Positions 35,291 through 45,174 of a stretch of DNA of 64,000 nucleotides are shown piece by piece. A program made the position numbers and the translations under genes. The stretch comes from Gramella sp. KN1008. GTDB lineage: Bacteria; Bacteroidota; Bacteroidia; Flavobacteriales; Flavobacteriaceae. Location of the stretch: positions 372,001-436,000 of the forward strand of contig NZ_SJDV01000001.1 in NCBI RefSeq assembly GCF_004332155.1. Reading direction: 5' to 3'. The notes under the pieces are model-generated. The model saw only the letters and a program-made list of their open reading frames with translations. It made no database searches and had not been told where the DNA came from. How positions within the stretch are numbered: position 1 is the stretch's first letter; each line of letters starts with the position of its first letter.

Positions 35291-36004
35291 ATGACCAAAT
35301 TAAGCGTAAATATCAACAAAATTGCCACACTTAGGAATGCGCGTGGAGGAGATGTGCCCAATGTAGTGGAAGCTGCAAAGAACATTGAATCGTTTGGAGC
35401 TCAGGGGATCACGGTGCACCCAAGGCCAGATGAGAGGCATATTCGTTATAAGGATGTAAAGGAATTGAAACCGGTACTTACTACCGAATTCAATATTGAA
35501 GGTAAGCCGATACAGCAATTTATAGATCTTGTGCTGGAGGCGAAACCTGCGCAGGTGACCCTTGTTCCCGATGCCGAAGATGCCATTACCTCCAATTCAG
35601 GATGGGATACCTTGATGCACAGGGAGTATCTCGAAGAGGTGATCTCTGAATTTAAATCAAATGGTATTCGTACTTCCATTTTTGTAGATCCGGATATAAA
35701 AATGATAGAAGGTGCGGCAAAAACCGGTACAGATCGTATCGAACTATATACAGAAAGTTTTGCGGTAGGTTATTCCAAAGGGGACTTTGATGCCGTTATA
35801 CCTTATACTGAATGCTCGAAACTTGCCCATGTGCTGGGGCTGGAGGTGAATGCCGGTCACGATCTGTCTTTAAAAAATATAAAATACTTCAGTGCCAGTG
35901 TCCCTCATCTTGCGGAAGTATCGATTGGACATGCGCTCATCTCTGAAGCTCTTTACCTTGGCCTGGAAAAAACTATCGAAAAATATTTGAAACTATTAAA
36001 ATAA
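35291..36004 (+). CDS. pdxJ: Pyridoxine 5'-phosphate synthase
   Basis: 237 residues. PdxJ closes the pyridine ring of vitamin B6 from 3-amino-2-oxopropyl phosphate and deoxyxylulose 5-phosphate. Motifs: [17 protein letters not shown] at the N-terminus, [27 protein letters not shown] and VNAGHDLS and the C-terminal [13 protein letters not shown]. Full length. It precedes a hydrolase gene by three bases. Confidence 0.97.
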   Translation: MTKLSVNINKIATLRNARGGDVPNVVEAAKNIESFGAQGITVHPRPDERHIRYKDVKELKPVLTTEFNIEGKPIQQFIDLVLEAKPAQVTLVPDAEDAITSNSGWDTLMHREYLEEVISEFKSNGIRTSIFVDPDIKMIEGAAKTGTDRIELYTESFAVGYSKGDFDAVIPYTECSKLAHVLGLEVNAGHDLSLKNIKYFSASVPHLAEVSIGHALISEALYLGLEKTIEKYLKLLK

Positions 36005-36007
36005 AAT

Positions 36008-36769
36008 ATGGAATTACACTCTGTGATCCTTGGAGAAGGAAGGCCGTTTCTAATACTGCATGGCTTCCTGGGGATGAGCGATAACTGGAAGACTTTAGGA
36101 AAGCAATTTGCAAAAGATGGTTTTCAGGTCCATCTTATAGATCAGAGAAATCATGGTAAGAGTCCGCATAGTGATGAGTTCTCTTATGAGCTGATGGCAC
36201 AGGATGTTAAAGATTATTGTGATTCACATAATTTAAAGGATATCATTTTACTTGGTCATTCCATGGGAGGAAAGACTGCGATGCTTACTGCATGCGATAA
36301 TGAAGGCCTGGTAGAAAAACTGATAGTAGTGGATATCGCGCCTAAATACTACGCGCCTCATCATCAAAAGATACTTGAGGGACTTACGGCACTTGATGAA
36401 GCTAAGCTCACTTCCCGCGGAGAGGCTGAGGATTTCCTGAAGGAATATATATCCGAAACCGGAGTAAGACTTTTCCTTTTGAAGAATCTTTACTGGAAAA
36501 CTAAAGAGCAGCTGGCATTAAAACTTAACCTCGATTCTCTTAAGGTTAACATTGAAAATGTAGGAGTGGCGTTGCCTGAGGATAAGAGTTTTGAAGGTGA
36601 CACTATTTTCATAAAAGGAGAAAATTCAGATTACATTACCGCTGAAGATCATGCTGCGATCAAAAGGCAATTCCCTCGTGCTGAAATTGCTGAAATTAAA
36701 GACGCCGGTCACTGGGTGCACGCTGAAAATATGAAGGTGTTTTACGACCGTGTCCTCCGATTTGTTTAA
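36008..36769 (+). CDS. Alpha/beta-fold hydrolase (YbfF-type esterase)
   Basis: 253 residues. Oxyanion region LHGFLGMSDNW, nucleophile S85 in GHSMGGKTA, and catalytic His in DAGHWVHAE near the C-terminus; RNHGKSPH is typical of the YbfF group. The substrate is not predictable. It is probably cotranscribed with pdxJ. Confidence 0.9.
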   Translation: MELHSVILGEGRPFLILHGFLGMSDNWKTLGKQFAKDGFQVHLIDQRNHGKSPHSDEFSYELMAQDVKDYCDSHNLKDIILLGHSMGGKTAMLTACDNEGLVEKLIVVDIAPKYYAPHHQKILEGLTALDEAKLTSRGEAEDFLKEYISETGVRLFLLKNLYWKTKEQLALKLNLDSLKVNIENVGVALPEDKSFEGDTIFIKGENSDYITAEDHAAIKRQFPRAEIAEIKDAGHWVHAENMKVFYDRVLRFV

Positions 36770-36816
36770 AATCTTTCTAAATTTATTATGTATGCATAAG
36801 AAATGTGCTCATTTTG

Positions 36817-36846
36817 TTGCGCAATCTCTATTTTATGCTATTTTTG
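36817..36846 (+). promoter_or_regulatory. Promoter of the FadL-like porin gene
   Basis: TTG at 36817-36819, a 19-base spacer and TATTTTTG at 36839-36846 give a full consensus match, about 45 bases before the ATG at 36891. Confidence 0.7.
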
Positions 36847-36890
36847 GCGCTAACATTTTATGACTTACAAAATATAATCCTATTTAAATT

Positions 36891-38141
36891 ATGAAAAGAC
36901 TATTTCTACTTGGCCTTTTTGTTTTGGCTACGGCCATTACCTACGCCGGTGGTTACAGGGTGAGTTTGCAGGGGCAGCGATCCCTGGCTATGGGACACAC
37001 CGGAGTTGCTGTGGTAAATAATGCTGAACTGGCCTTCTTTAATCCTGCCGGACTGGTTTTCCTTGAAGACCGTATAAACGCTGCTGTGGGGGTAAGTGCG
37101 GTATTCTCAGATGTTGTTTGGCAAAACGAAGAATACGGCCAGATGGCTCGAACCGATAGCCCTGTTGGTACCCCATTTTATGCTTATTTCTCTTATAAAT
37201 TAAGTGAGAAGTTCAGTGTTGGACTTGCAGCCTATACTCCATACGGTAGTTCTGTTGCCTGGGAGAAAGACTGGGCAGGATCTCACCTGGTGAACGATAT
37301 TGAGCTGGCGGCTATTTATGTTCAGGCCCTTGGTTCCTATAAGATTACCGATAATCTCTCTATTGGAGGTGGTCCTATCTACGTAAGTGGTTCGGTTAAT
37401 TTTAACAGAAACCTTAACAGAACCCTTACAGATCTGGAAGGAAACAGAACCAATGTTACACTTGATGCCTCTGGTGTTAGTGCCTGGGGATGGTCTGCCG
37501 GAGCTATGTGGAGCCCTGTTGACAGTTTGCGAATAGGGGTTAATTACCGCTCCGAGATCATTGTAGATGCGCAGGACGGGGATGCCGATTTTGAGAACGT
37601 TCCTAATTCTCCTTTAACTCCTTTCCAGGATACTACTTTTGACGCTGAATTGCCATTGCCGGCAGAATTAACGGTAGGTGTTTCCTATCAGTTGAACGAG
37701 AAATGGCTATTCGCCTTTGATTATAACCGTACTTTCTGGGATGTATATGAATCGCTGGATGTGGATTTTGGAAATCCTAATATCCCGGATTCAAATAATC
37801 CAAGGAATTATAAAGATGCTTCGATCTACAGGTTCGGACTTCAGTATACGGCTAATGAAACATTTACGCTAAGAGCTGGTTACTACTTTGACGAGTCGCC
37901 TGTACAGTCAGGGTATTTTGCTCCTGAGACTCCTAGAAACGACTCCAATAACTTTACCGGAGGACTTTCTGTTAATGTAAGCGACAGGGTTGCGATAGAC
38001 GCTTCCTTCCTTTACAGCCGTTTTGAGGAGATTAATGAGTCTTACGATTATTATCAGGAAAATGAACAGAATGTACCTTTTGAAGGAACCTATAAATCAA
38101 GTGCATTTATTCCTGGTCTTGGTGTAACAATTAAAATTTAA
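36891..38141 (+). CDS. OmpP1/FadL-family outer-membrane transporter
   Basis: 416 residues. Signal peptide (about 1-18), then GGYRVSLQGQRSLAMGHTGVAVVNNAELAFFNPAGL, the FadL N-terminal hatch motif with conserved NPAG. A long beta-barrel follows, ending AFIPGLGVTIKI. FadL-like proteins import hydrophobic substrates such as fatty acids. It is followed after 8 bases by an SGNH-type lipoprotein, which suggests a joint lipid-handling unit: hydrolysis then import (inference). Confidence 0.92.
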   Translation: MKRLFLLGLFVLATAITYAGGYRVSLQGQRSLAMGHTGVAVVNNAELAFFNPAGLVFLEDRINAAVGVSAVFSDVVWQNEEYGQMARTDSPVGTPFYAYFSYKLSEKFSVGLAAYTPYGSSVAWEKDWAGSHLVNDIELAAIYVQALGSYKITDNLSIGGGPIYVSGSVNFNRNLNRTLTDLEGNRTNVTLDASGVSAWGWSAGAMWSPVDSLRIGVNYRSEIIVDAQDGDADFENVPNSPLTPFQDTTFDAELPLPAELTVGVSYQLNEKWLFAFDYNRTFWDVYESLDVDFGNPNIPDSNNPRNYKDASIYRFGLQYTANETFTLRAGYYFDESPVQSGYFAPETPRNDSNNFTGGLSVNVSDRVAIDASFLYSRFEEINESYDYYQENEQNVPFEGTYKSSAFIPGLGVTIKI

Positions 38142-38149
38142 TTAGAGAG

Positions 38150-39715
38150 ATGAAGAACTATTTTAAATATATGGCGATTCTGGCACTGGGAATTGTTTCC
38201 TGTGAGCCGGAATTGGAAAATTCAATCGAAGATGCAGACGTTTATACAAGCGGAGAAGCCGATTTTTCTAACTACGTAGCCCTGGGGAACTCTCTTACAG
38301 CAGGTTATGCAGATGGTGCTCTTTATATTACTGGCCAGGAAAACTCCTATCCTAATATCCTTGCACAAAAATTTGCCCTTGCTCAGGAAACAAACGGTTT
38401 TACTCAGCCTTTGGCAAATGATAATATCGGAGGACTTTTGCTGGGAGGTACTAAGATTGCAGAGCCACGTTATGTTCTTTCTGTAGGTGCAACTGGTCCC
38501 CTTCCGGGAAGGCTTAATGCTGAACCAACTACCGAAGTGACAAATAAACTACAAGGCCCGTTCAATAATATGGCGGTACCTGGAGCGAAATCCTATCATT
38601 TATTAGCTGAGGGGTATGGAAGCATTGCTGGACTTCAAACTGATCCTCCATCTTCGAATGCTTATTTTGCGAGATTTGCGACTTCAGATAATACTTCTGT
38701 GCTTGCTGATGCCTTAGCTCAGGATCCTACTTTCTTTACCTTATGGATAGGTAATAATGATGTGCTTGGTTATGCTACATCAGGTGGAGTAGGTACTTAT
38801 CAGATAGATAATACTGATGTTACAGAATATGGTCCAAATGATATAACTAATCCTATTGCATTTTCCATGGTCTACAGGCAAATTGTTGAGCCTTTGGCTG
38901 AAACTGCAGATGGAGTGTTATTGAATATTCCTGATATTACTTCTGTTCCTTATTTCACTACCATTCCTAATAACGCCCTGGCACTTGATGCTAGTACGGC
39001 TGCAAATCTTACAAGTTTCTTTCAGGCAGTAGCAGGGGTGTTTGCCCAGGTTCTTATGCAGGATCCTAATGTAACTCCTGCACAGGCCCAGGCTCTAGCA
39101 TCGCAATATGCTATACAATTCAGTGAAGGGGCTAACAGATTCTTAATCGAGGTGCCGGCTAGCCCAACAAATCCTCTTGGGTTTAGGCAAATGACAGAAG
39201 AGGAATTGCTATTATTGCCAATAGACCAGGCGGCTTTAAGACAGGGATATGGATCAGTGGTGCTCACCCAGGAGGTGGGAGCTGTACTTGCTGTTTTACA
39301 GTCTGGTGGTCAGCCAACTCCGGAGCAGGTTCAAACGCTTTTTGGTGCTGTTAGTGGAATAGCCGATGAGGATGCTTTGGATTCTGAAGAAATTCAAAAT
39401 ATTAGAACAGCTACCGCTGCATATAATGAAGCTATCAAAAGTACTGCAGATGCTTTGGGCTTAGGTTTTGTTGATGCCAACGCATTAGTTGCAAAGCTTG
39501 ATTCTGAAGGTATAGCCTTTGACGGGGGTGTACTCACTTCAACTTTCGTTCAAGGAGGTGCTTATTCTCTTGACGGAGTTCACCAAACTCCACGTGGTTC
39601 GGCAGTAATTGCCAACGCAATCATCGATGAAATAAATGCTACTTATGGAGCTAAATTGCCTAAGGCAAACATTGGGGATTATGGAACTGTGACTCTGGAT
39701 CAGAACGTTCAATAA
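38150..39715 (+). CDS. SGNH/GDSL-type lipoprotein hydrolase
   Basis: 521 residues. Lipoprotein signal with lipobox GIVSC (Cys 18). The SGNH block I is ALGNSLTAG, with serine 48 as the likely nucleophile; the Gly and Asn blocks (WIGNNDVLGY) are near residue 200, and the catalytic Asp-His pair is in SLDGVHQTPRG near the C-terminus. This makes a surface or periplasmic esterase/lipase. Between the motifs lies a longer Gln/Ala-rich region (about 280-420). A terminator follows. Confidence 0.88.
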   Translation: MKNYFKYMAILALGIVSCEPELENSIEDADVYTSGEADFSNYVALGNSLTAGYADGALYITGQENSYPNILAQKFALAQETNGFTQPLANDNIGGLLLGGTKIAEPRYVLSVGATGPLPGRLNAEPTTEVTNKLQGPFNNMAVPGAKSYHLLAEGYGSIAGLQTDPPSSNAYFARFATSDNTSVLADALAQDPTFFTLWIGNNDVLGYATSGGVGTYQIDNTDVTEYGPNDITNPIAFSMVYRQIVEPLAETADGVLLNIPDITSVPYFTTIPNNALALDASTAANLTSFFQAVAGVFAQVLMQDPNVTPAQAQALASQYAIQFSEGANRFLIEVPASPTNPLGFRQMTEEELLLLPIDQAALRQGYGSVVLTQEVGAVLAVLQSGGQPTPEQVQTLFGAVSGIADEDALDSEEIQNIRTATAAYNEAIKSTADALGLGFVDANALVAKLDSEGIAFDGGVLTSTFVQGGAYSLDGVHQTPRGSAVIANAIIDEINATYGAKLPKANIGDYGTVTLDQNVQ

Positions 39716-39740
39716 TATTAAATTTGATATAAAATTTAGA

Positions 39741-39769
39741 AAGGCCGGGTTTTTCCCGGTCTTTTTTTT
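39741..39769 (+). terminator. Rho-independent terminator after the SGNH lipoprotein gene
   Basis: Stem AAAGGCCGGG/CCCGGTCTTT with one G-T pair and a TTTTT loop, then a run of Ts. Confidence 0.85.
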
Positions 39770-39800
39770 GCAACTTTACTAATAACCAATACCAAAAATT

Positions 39801-40142
39801 ATGAATTTTATACTTCGACTTCTGCTCACCGCACTTGCCGTTGTAATTCTGGCTAAATTATTACCCGGTGTGAGTGTAGATAGTTACTGGACCGCCATTA
39901 TCGTGGCCGTAGTTCTTGCTATTCTAAACCTTATTGTGAAGCCAATCCTGGTTTTGCTTACCCTCCCCGTCACTATTTTGACCCTGGGGCTTTTTCTTCT
40001 GATTATAAATGCAATCATCATTTTTATAGCAGACGGATTTGTCTCCGGCTTTGATGTGGATGGCTGGCTTATAGCCATAATTTTTAGTCTTTTATTATCC
40101 ATCATTCAGTCAATACTTTTCTCGATTCTTAAATCAGATTAG
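39801..40142 (+). CDS. Phage-holin-family (4 TMS) membrane protein
   Basis: 113 residues, almost wholly hydrophobic with four membrane helices and the motifs LLPGVSVDSYWTAIIVAVVLAILNLIVKPIL and LTLPVTILTLGLFLLIINAIII, matching the mycobacterial 4-TMS phage holin (DUF360) family. Despite the name, chromosomal members are widespread and not phage-linked. No phage genes are near. Function unknown. Confidence 0.88.
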   Translation: MNFILRLLLTALAVVILAKLLPGVSVDSYWTAIIVAVVLAILNLIVKPILVLLTLPVTILTLGLFLLIINAIIIFIADGFVSGFDVDGWLIAIIFSLLLSIIQSILFSILKSD

Positions 40143-40171
40143 ATTTAACTGAATTTCAATAATTTGAAACT

Positions 40172-40201
40172 TTGCAGGCTTTTGAAAAAAATGTAATTTT
40201 G
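40172..40201 (+). promoter_or_regulatory. Promoter of tig
   Basis: TTG at 40172-40174, a 19-base spacer and TAATTTTG at 40194-40201, a full consensus match about 27 bases before the ATG. Confidence 0.7.
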
Positions 40202-40228
40202 CACTCCAATTTTTTATAACAGATCAAA

Positions 40229-41551
40229 ATGAATATTACCAGAGAGAATATTGATGAATTAAATGCGGTAGTTAAAGTTGATATCGCTAAAGAAGATTAT
40301 GCCGGTAAAGTAGAGAAGATTTTAAAGGATTACCGTAAGAATGCCAATATTCCCGGTTTCAGAAAAGGTCACGTGCCTATGGGAATGGTCAAGAAACAAT
40401 ATGGTAAGGCTGTGCTCGTAGATGAGGTGAACAAATTGCTTCAGGATAGCCTTAACAAGTATCTAACCGAAGAAAAACTAGATGTTCTTGGTAACCCTAT
40501 TCCAAAGGAGCAGGAGAATTTTGACTGGGATAATGATAATTACAGCTTCGAATTCGAATTGGGGCTTGCTCCGGAATTTGAAGTGAACCTGGACCTTAAG
40601 AAGCCTGTGACCAAATACAACATCGTGGCCGATGAGAAGATGGTGAACGATCAGGTAGAGAATATCCAGAAGCAGTATGGAAAACTTAAGAGTAAGGATG
40701 TAGCTGAAGAAGGTGATTCTGTAACCGGTACATTCAAGAATGAAGAGGAAGGTATTGAGAACGAATCTACCATAGAACTTGAGAACATTAAGGGGAAACG
40801 CAACCTTAACAAGTTTGTGGGTGCCAAGCCTGGTGATACCATCACTCTGAAGACCAAAAACCTTTTTGAAGATGATCATGCTTTGATCAATCACCTTAAG
40901 ATAGATCACGATAAGGCTCACGATCTTGATATCGAAGTAGAGTTCACCATTTCAGAGATCAACGAAAGAGAACTTGCAGATCTGGATCAGGAATTGTTCG
41001 ATAAGCTTTTCGGAAAGGATAAAGTGAAATCGGTTACAGAACTTAAGGAAAAGATCAAGGAAGATGCTGCCAAGCAATTTCAGCAGCAGAGCGATCAGCA
41101 ATTAATGAACGATATTACTGAAGCGCTTATCGAGAACACGAAATTTGAATTGCCGAAGGAATTTCTTCAGAAATGGATCCAGACAGTGGGTGAAAAACCC
41201 CTTACCGAAGAGGAAGCTAAGGAAGAGTACGAGAAGAGCGAAAAAGGACTTCGTTATCAGTTGATCGAAGGGAAAGTGGTTAACGATAATGACCTTAATG
41301 TAGATTTTGAAGATCTTAAAGCCTTCACTACCGATAAGATCAAACAGCAAATGGCTCAGTTTGGTCAGACAGATCCTTCTCAAAAAGAACTAGACGATAT
41401 TGCTGCGAGAATTCTTTCTAACCAGGACGAGGTGAAGAGATTGTCAGAGCAATTGATGAATGAAAAACTTCTGGATTTCTATAAGGAGAATATGAAATTT
41501 GAAGAAAAAGAGGTTACTTACGAAGAATTTGTGAAAGCTATCTATAAGTAA
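40229..41551 (+). CDS. tig: Trigger factor
   Basis: 440 residues. The ribosome-binding domain carries the signature NIPGFRKGHVPMGMVKKQYGKAV (about 36-60); the middle FKBP-like domain (about 155-250) is diverged, with few of the usual prolyl isomerase residues, and a helical chaperone C-domain follows (about 255-440). Trigger factor helps nascent chains fold at the ribosome. It is followed by a terminator and then clpP-clpX, the same tig-clpP-clpX order as in many bacteria. Confidence 0.95.
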   Translation: MNITRENIDELNAVVKVDIAKEDYAGKVEKILKDYRKNANIPGFRKGHVPMGMVKKQYGKAVLVDEVNKLLQDSLNKYLTEEKLDVLGNPIPKEQENFDWDNDNYSFEFELGLAPEFEVNLDLKKPVTKYNIVADEKMVNDQVENIQKQYGKLKSKDVAEEGDSVTGTFKNEEEGIENESTIELENIKGKRNLNKFVGAKPGDTITLKTKNLFEDDHALINHLKIDHDKAHDLDIEVEFTISEINERELADLDQELFDKLFGKDKVKSVTELKEKIKEDAAKQFQQQSDQQLMNDITEALIENTKFELPKEFLQKWIQTVGEKPLTEEEAKEEYEKSEKGLRYQLIEGKVVNDNDLNVDFEDLKAFTTDKIKQQMAQFGQTDPSQKELDDIAARILSNQDEVKRLSEQLMNEKLLDFYKENMKFEEKEVTYEEFVKAIYK

Positions 41552-41579
41552 GCCTTTTTACGATATATTATCTATCTTT

Positions 41580-41613
41580 AAGGCGTTAACTCGATTGGGA
41601 TAACGCCTTTTTT
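41580..41613 (+). terminator. Rho-independent terminator after tig
   Basis: A perfect 9-bp stem AAGGCGTTA/TAACGCCTT with a 12-base loop and a T-run. Confidence 0.8.
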
Positions 41614-41653
41614 GGCTTGACAAGGGTTATAATAAAAAAATATTAAAAAATTG

Positions 41654-42331
41654 ATGGACTACGGAAAGGAATTTCGAAAGTATGCTGTCTCAGATCATAA
41701 CATCAACAGCAATTATTACGATAAGATTATAAGTAGCATGGTGCCAATGGGCATGACCCCGAATATCATTGAAGAACGCCAGATGAATGCTGTGGCAATG
41801 GATGTGTTCTCAAGATTGATGATGGACAGGATCATTTTTCTCGGAACAGGGATTAACGATCAGGTAGCGAATATTGTTCAGGCACAGTTGCTGTTTCTGG
41901 AAAGTACCGATGCTTCCAAGGATATCCAGATCTATATAAACTCACCGGGAGGTAGTGTTTATGCAGGTTTAGGGATCTATGATACCATGCAGTTCATAAA
42001 ACCTGATGTGGCTACTATATGTACGGGTATGGCTGCTTCCATGGGAGCTGTTTTGCTTTGTGCCGGTGAAAAAGGCAAAAGAAGCGGACTTCCTCACTGC
42101 AGGGTGATGATACATCAGCCAATGGGAGGTGCCCAGGGACAGGCCAGTGATATTGAAATTACTGCCAGAGAAATCATAACTTTAAAAGAAGAACTATATA
42201 AGATCATCGCCAAACATACAGGCCAGACCTATGAGAGGGTGCACGAAGACAGTGATCGCGATTACTGGATGAAAGCTGAAAAGGCCAAAGAATATGGTAT
42301 GATTGATGAAGTTTTAAAGCGAGAAGGTTAA
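41654..42331 (+). CDS. clpP: ATP-dependent Clp protease proteolytic subunit
   Basis: 225 residues from the ATG at 41654; the preceding TTG gives only one extra residue and is not used. Serine protease with Ser129 in [12 protein letters not shown], His154 in VMIHQP and an Asp near 203 in DRDYWM. ClpP forms a 14-mer that degrades substrates unfolded by ClpX, encoded next with a 50-base gap. Confidence 0.97.
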   Translation: MDYGKEFRKYAVSDHNINSNYYDKIISSMVPMGMTPNIIEERQMNAVAMDVFSRLMMDRIIFLGTGINDQVANIVQAQLLFLESTDASKDIQIYINSPGGSVYAGLGIYDTMQFIKPDVATICTGMAASMGAVLLCAGEKGKRSGLPHCRVMIHQPMGGAQGQASDIEITAREIITLKEELYKIIAKHTGQTYERVHEDSDRDYWMKAEKAKEYGMIDEVLKREG

Positions 42332-42381
42332 ATTGTAAATTACTTTTTTTACATTAAGGCTAATTAGAGAAAAAATTGACA

Positions 42382-43614
42382 ATGGCGAAAGAAGATTTAG
42401 AATGTTCCTTTTGTGGAAGAAAGAAGCCTGAAACCAATCTGCTCATTGCCGGACTGGATGCTCATATCTGTGACAGATGTATAGAGCAGGCTCATGGTAT
42501 TGTAGTGGAGGAATCCAGGCAGGGTGAGGCAAGAGAGCTTTCATCAGATTTGATGCTTAGTAAGCCCAAAACTATTAAGGCTTTCCTGGATGAATATATC
42601 ATAGGTCAGGAAGAAACTAAGAAAGTGATGTCTGTTGCTGTTTATAATCATTATAAGAGATTGTTGCAGCCGGATAGCGAGGATGATGTAGAGATCCAGA
42701 AAAGTAATATTGTGATGGTAGGGGAGACCGGAACCGGGAAAACCCTGATGGCAAGAACCATTGCAAAGATGCTGAATGTACCTCTTGCTATAGTTGACGC
42801 GACGGTTCTTACTGAAGCTGGATATGTGGGAGAGGATGTAGAAGGTATTCTGACCAGATTACTTCAGGCAGCCGACTATAATACCGAAAAAGCTCAGCGT
42901 GGAATAGTGTTTATCGATGAGATAGATAAGATCGCACGTAAAAGTGATAACCCGTCCATTACCCGTGATGTTTCAGGTGAAGGAGTTCAGCAGGCATTGT
43001 TGAAACTTCTTGAGGGGACTACGGTAAATGTACCGCCAAAAGGAGGGCGTAAACATCCCGATCAGAAATTTATTGAGGTGAATACTGAAAATATCCTTTT
43101 TATTGCCGGAGGAGCTTTTGACGGAATAGAAAGGATCATTAGTAAGCGACTTAATATGCAGGCTGTTGGCTTCAGTGCTTCAAAGAGCGAAGAAACCATT
43201 GAACGCACTAACCTGTTAAAGTATATCATCCCAAAAGACCTTAAGGAATTTGGGCTAATACCCGAGATCATCGGTAGATTGCCGGCTCTTACTTATATGA
43301 ACCCACTGGACAGGTCTACCTTGCGGGCTATTCTTACCGAACCAAAAAATGCGATTATAAAGCAATATAAGAAGCTGTTTGAAATGGATGATATCGAATT
43401 CGATATCAGTGAAGAGGCATTGGATTATATAGTTGATAAAGCGGTAGAATATAAACTGGGTGCACGTGGATTGCGTTCGTTATGTGAAGCGATATTAACA
43501 GACGCCATGTTCGAGCTTCCCGAAAGTGAAGAAGATGATTTCACCGTTACGCGGGAATATGCTGAAGATAAATTGAACAAATCAACGATGAGTAAGCTGA
43601 AAGCGGTGTCTTAA
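42382..43614 (+). CDS. clpX: ATP-dependent Clp protease ATP-binding subunit ClpX
   Basis: 410 residues from ATG 42382. N-terminal zinc-binding domain with cysteines 8, 11, 30 and 33; AAA+ domain with Walker A GETGTGKT and Walker B FIDEIDKI, sensor and [28 protein letters not shown]. Unfoldase that selects and threads proteins into ClpP. Transcription ends at a symmetric terminator shared with the convergent esterase. Confidence 0.97.
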   Translation: MAKEDLECSFCGRKKPETNLLIAGLDAHICDRCIEQAHGIVVEESRQGEARELSSDLMLSKPKTIKAFLDEYIIGQEETKKVMSVAVYNHYKRLLQPDSEDDVEIQKSNIVMVGETGTGKTLMARTIAKMLNVPLAIVDATVLTEAGYVGEDVEGILTRLLQAADYNTEKAQRGIVFIDEIDKIARKSDNPSITRDVSGEGVQQALLKLLEGTTVNVPPKGGRKHPDQKFIEVNTENILFIAGGAFDGIERIISKRLNMQAVGFSASKSEETIERTNLLKYIIPKDLKEFGLIPEIIGRLPALTYMNPLDRSTLRAILTEPKNAIIKQYKKLFEMDDIEFDISEEALDYIVDKAVEYKLGARGLRSLCEAILTDAMFELPESEEDDFTVTREYAEDKLNKSTMSKLKAVS

Positions 43615-43646
43615 AAAAGCTTTAAGCTACGTTCATCAGAAACAAT

Positions 43647-43679
43647 AAAAAAGTCCTCAAAATTTTGAGGACTTTTTTT
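43647..43679. terminator. Bidirectional terminator between clpX and the esterase
   Basis: A long palindrome centred on CAAAATTTTG: AAAAAGTCCTCAAAA/TTTTGAGGACTTTTT, with A and T runs on both sides. Confidence 0.85.
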
Positions 43680-43728
43680 ATTTGAGATCTTTAGACTCTG
43701 TAGTTGAATTCTACTGTTTTCCAAATCC

Positions 43729-44961
43729 TTATTTGCCATCTAATGCCCGGAGTTTTTCAGCTGCACGTGAGTTGCCATTCAAGGTTAAAGCATGTCTATA
43801 AGTCTCTCTTGCTTTTTCTATTTTGCCTTGGGAGGCGTAACAATCTCCCAGTGCCTCCCAGGCCTGGTAGCTATTAGGGAAATTACGTGTATTCATTTCA
43901 AAAAGTGCCTTAGCGTCCTTATATAAGTTCATGGACATAAGGAAGGAGCCCATTCCCATGATCTGATCCTCATAAGGCTTAATTTCGCTGGCCATGTGTA
44001 AGGATAGGTTATCAAATTGCTCAGTGTAATCCTTAAGAAAACCATTTCTGAAATCCTGCAGGGAGCTAGGACTAAAAGTGGGAAGGTTAAAATAATCGTA
44101 TAAGAATCGCATTCCATCATATTGACCAATATGTACCACTGTTATATGGTTCTCATCAGGGTAATCTTTAATTTTTAAAGCTACCCGATTTGCAAATCGA
44201 TTCCGAAGGATACCTGTTAATTTTTCCTTGGCTTCCATAGATCCTTCTGGATAATCCTCTGCCTCACCTCCCTTTTTTCTTTCATAGCCAGTTATGTAAT
44301 TAGCATTCGCTACATAGAGTGATTTATTATTGAACCGGCTGTCCATAGCGGTCTCTTCAAATTGCTTTATGAGATACTGGTCATTCCACCAAACGGAAGG
44401 ATCAAGCACCAGGTAATCATCAAATAAATTGGTTCTATTTATAAAAGTATGTAGAGCAAGCAATCCACCGAGGGAATGCCCTACAAGTAGACGATGAGAT
44501 AAGACAGGGTATTCTTTCTCGATCTGTGGAATTAGTTCTTTCTGGATAAAATCCAGAAACTTATCTCCACCGCCGCCCACATTGGCCATTGCCTCGGTCA
44601 AGTATGGAAGGTCTGGTTGAGTTTTTGTAGGAGAGAGGTCTATCCAGCGATTTGTGTTTGGGATCCCGATCACGATCATTTTTGGAATGAGCATATGTGC
44701 AGGGGAGGACAAACTTTTTACATGTCCGACAAACGGAATAAAAAAACTTTCACCATCCAATACGTAAGCGACGGGATAATTTTGGTTGGAAGTGGAATTG
44801 TTTAGCACTTCATCCGGCAGATGAACATAATATTCCCGGTCTTCGTCCAGTATTTCAGAATGAATGGTTTCAGTGAACCCAATCTCTATTGGTTTTCGTT
44901 CTTGCGCCCAGGCGCTGCTGACTCCCAGAAATAGGAGGAAAAATATGACATTTATTCTCAT
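43729..44961 (-). CDS. Esterase D-like alpha/beta hydrolase with a C-terminal TPR segment
   Basis: 410 residues. Signal peptide (about 1-20, SSAWAQ). The hydrolase domain is of the Fes/IroE/esterase-D type: VAYVLDGESFF, nucleophile S163 in GHSLGGLLA, VLDPSVWWND and the catalytic histidine in DENHITVVH. The C-terminal 80 residues (DAKALFEMNTRNFPNSYQAWEALGDCYASQGKIEKARETYRHALTLN) form about two TPR repeats, an unusual addition. Siderophore-ester, acyl-thioester or other substrates are possible; the TPR part suggests a protein partner. Confidence 0.88.
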   Translation of the reverse strand: MRINVIFFLLFLGVSSAWAQERKPIEIGFTETIHSEILDEDREYYVHLPDEVLNNSTSNQNYPVAYVLDGESFFIPFVGHVKSLSSPAHMLIPKMIVIGIPNTNRWIDLSPTKTQPDLPYLTEAMANVGGGGDKFLDFIQKELIPQIEKEYPVLSHRLLVGHSLGGLLALHTFINRTNLFDDYLVLDPSVWWNDQYLIKQFEETAMDSRFNNKSLYVANANYITGYERKKGGEAEDYPEGSMEAKEKLTGILRNRFANRVALKIKDYPDENHITVVHIGQYDGMRFLYDYFNLPTFSPSSLQDFRNGFLKDYTEQFDNLSLHMASEIKPYEDQIMGMGSFLMSMNLYKDAKALFEMNTRNFPNSYQAWEALGDCYASQGKIEKARETYRHALTLNGNSRAAEKLRALDGK

Positions 44962-45174
44962 CTTTTATTATTAAGCTTTTTATAGCGGCGCAAATTATTC
45001 GCTATAAGATATTGTCGGCATTTTAAAATTAATGCTTAAACAATGATTAAGACAGGGGAATTTCCCTGAAAATAAGAATATTATAATTTGGAAAGAATGG
45101 GTTTGGCTGATAGAAGAACTTCAGATCTCATGGAATTAAACTCCATGCTCTTCACTGCTCACTGGAAAACGTGC

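Noticed and set aside
39801..40142. Phage-holin-family protein as a sign of prophage
   Set aside because: Only the family name is phage-like; there are no phage structural, lysin or integrase genes around and the family is common in chromosomes.
41617..41633. TTGACA followed by TATAAT just before clpP, as in a sigma-70 promoter
   Set aside because: The boxes are only five bases apart, while 16-18 are needed, and the group uses TTG/TAnnTTTG promoters. Chance match next to the tig terminator.
44962..45174. Gap between the esterase and TPM genes, with CAGGG/CCCTG hairpin near 45055
   Set aside because: The stem is only 5 bp and lacks a clear T-run on either strand; not enough for a terminator or RNA call.
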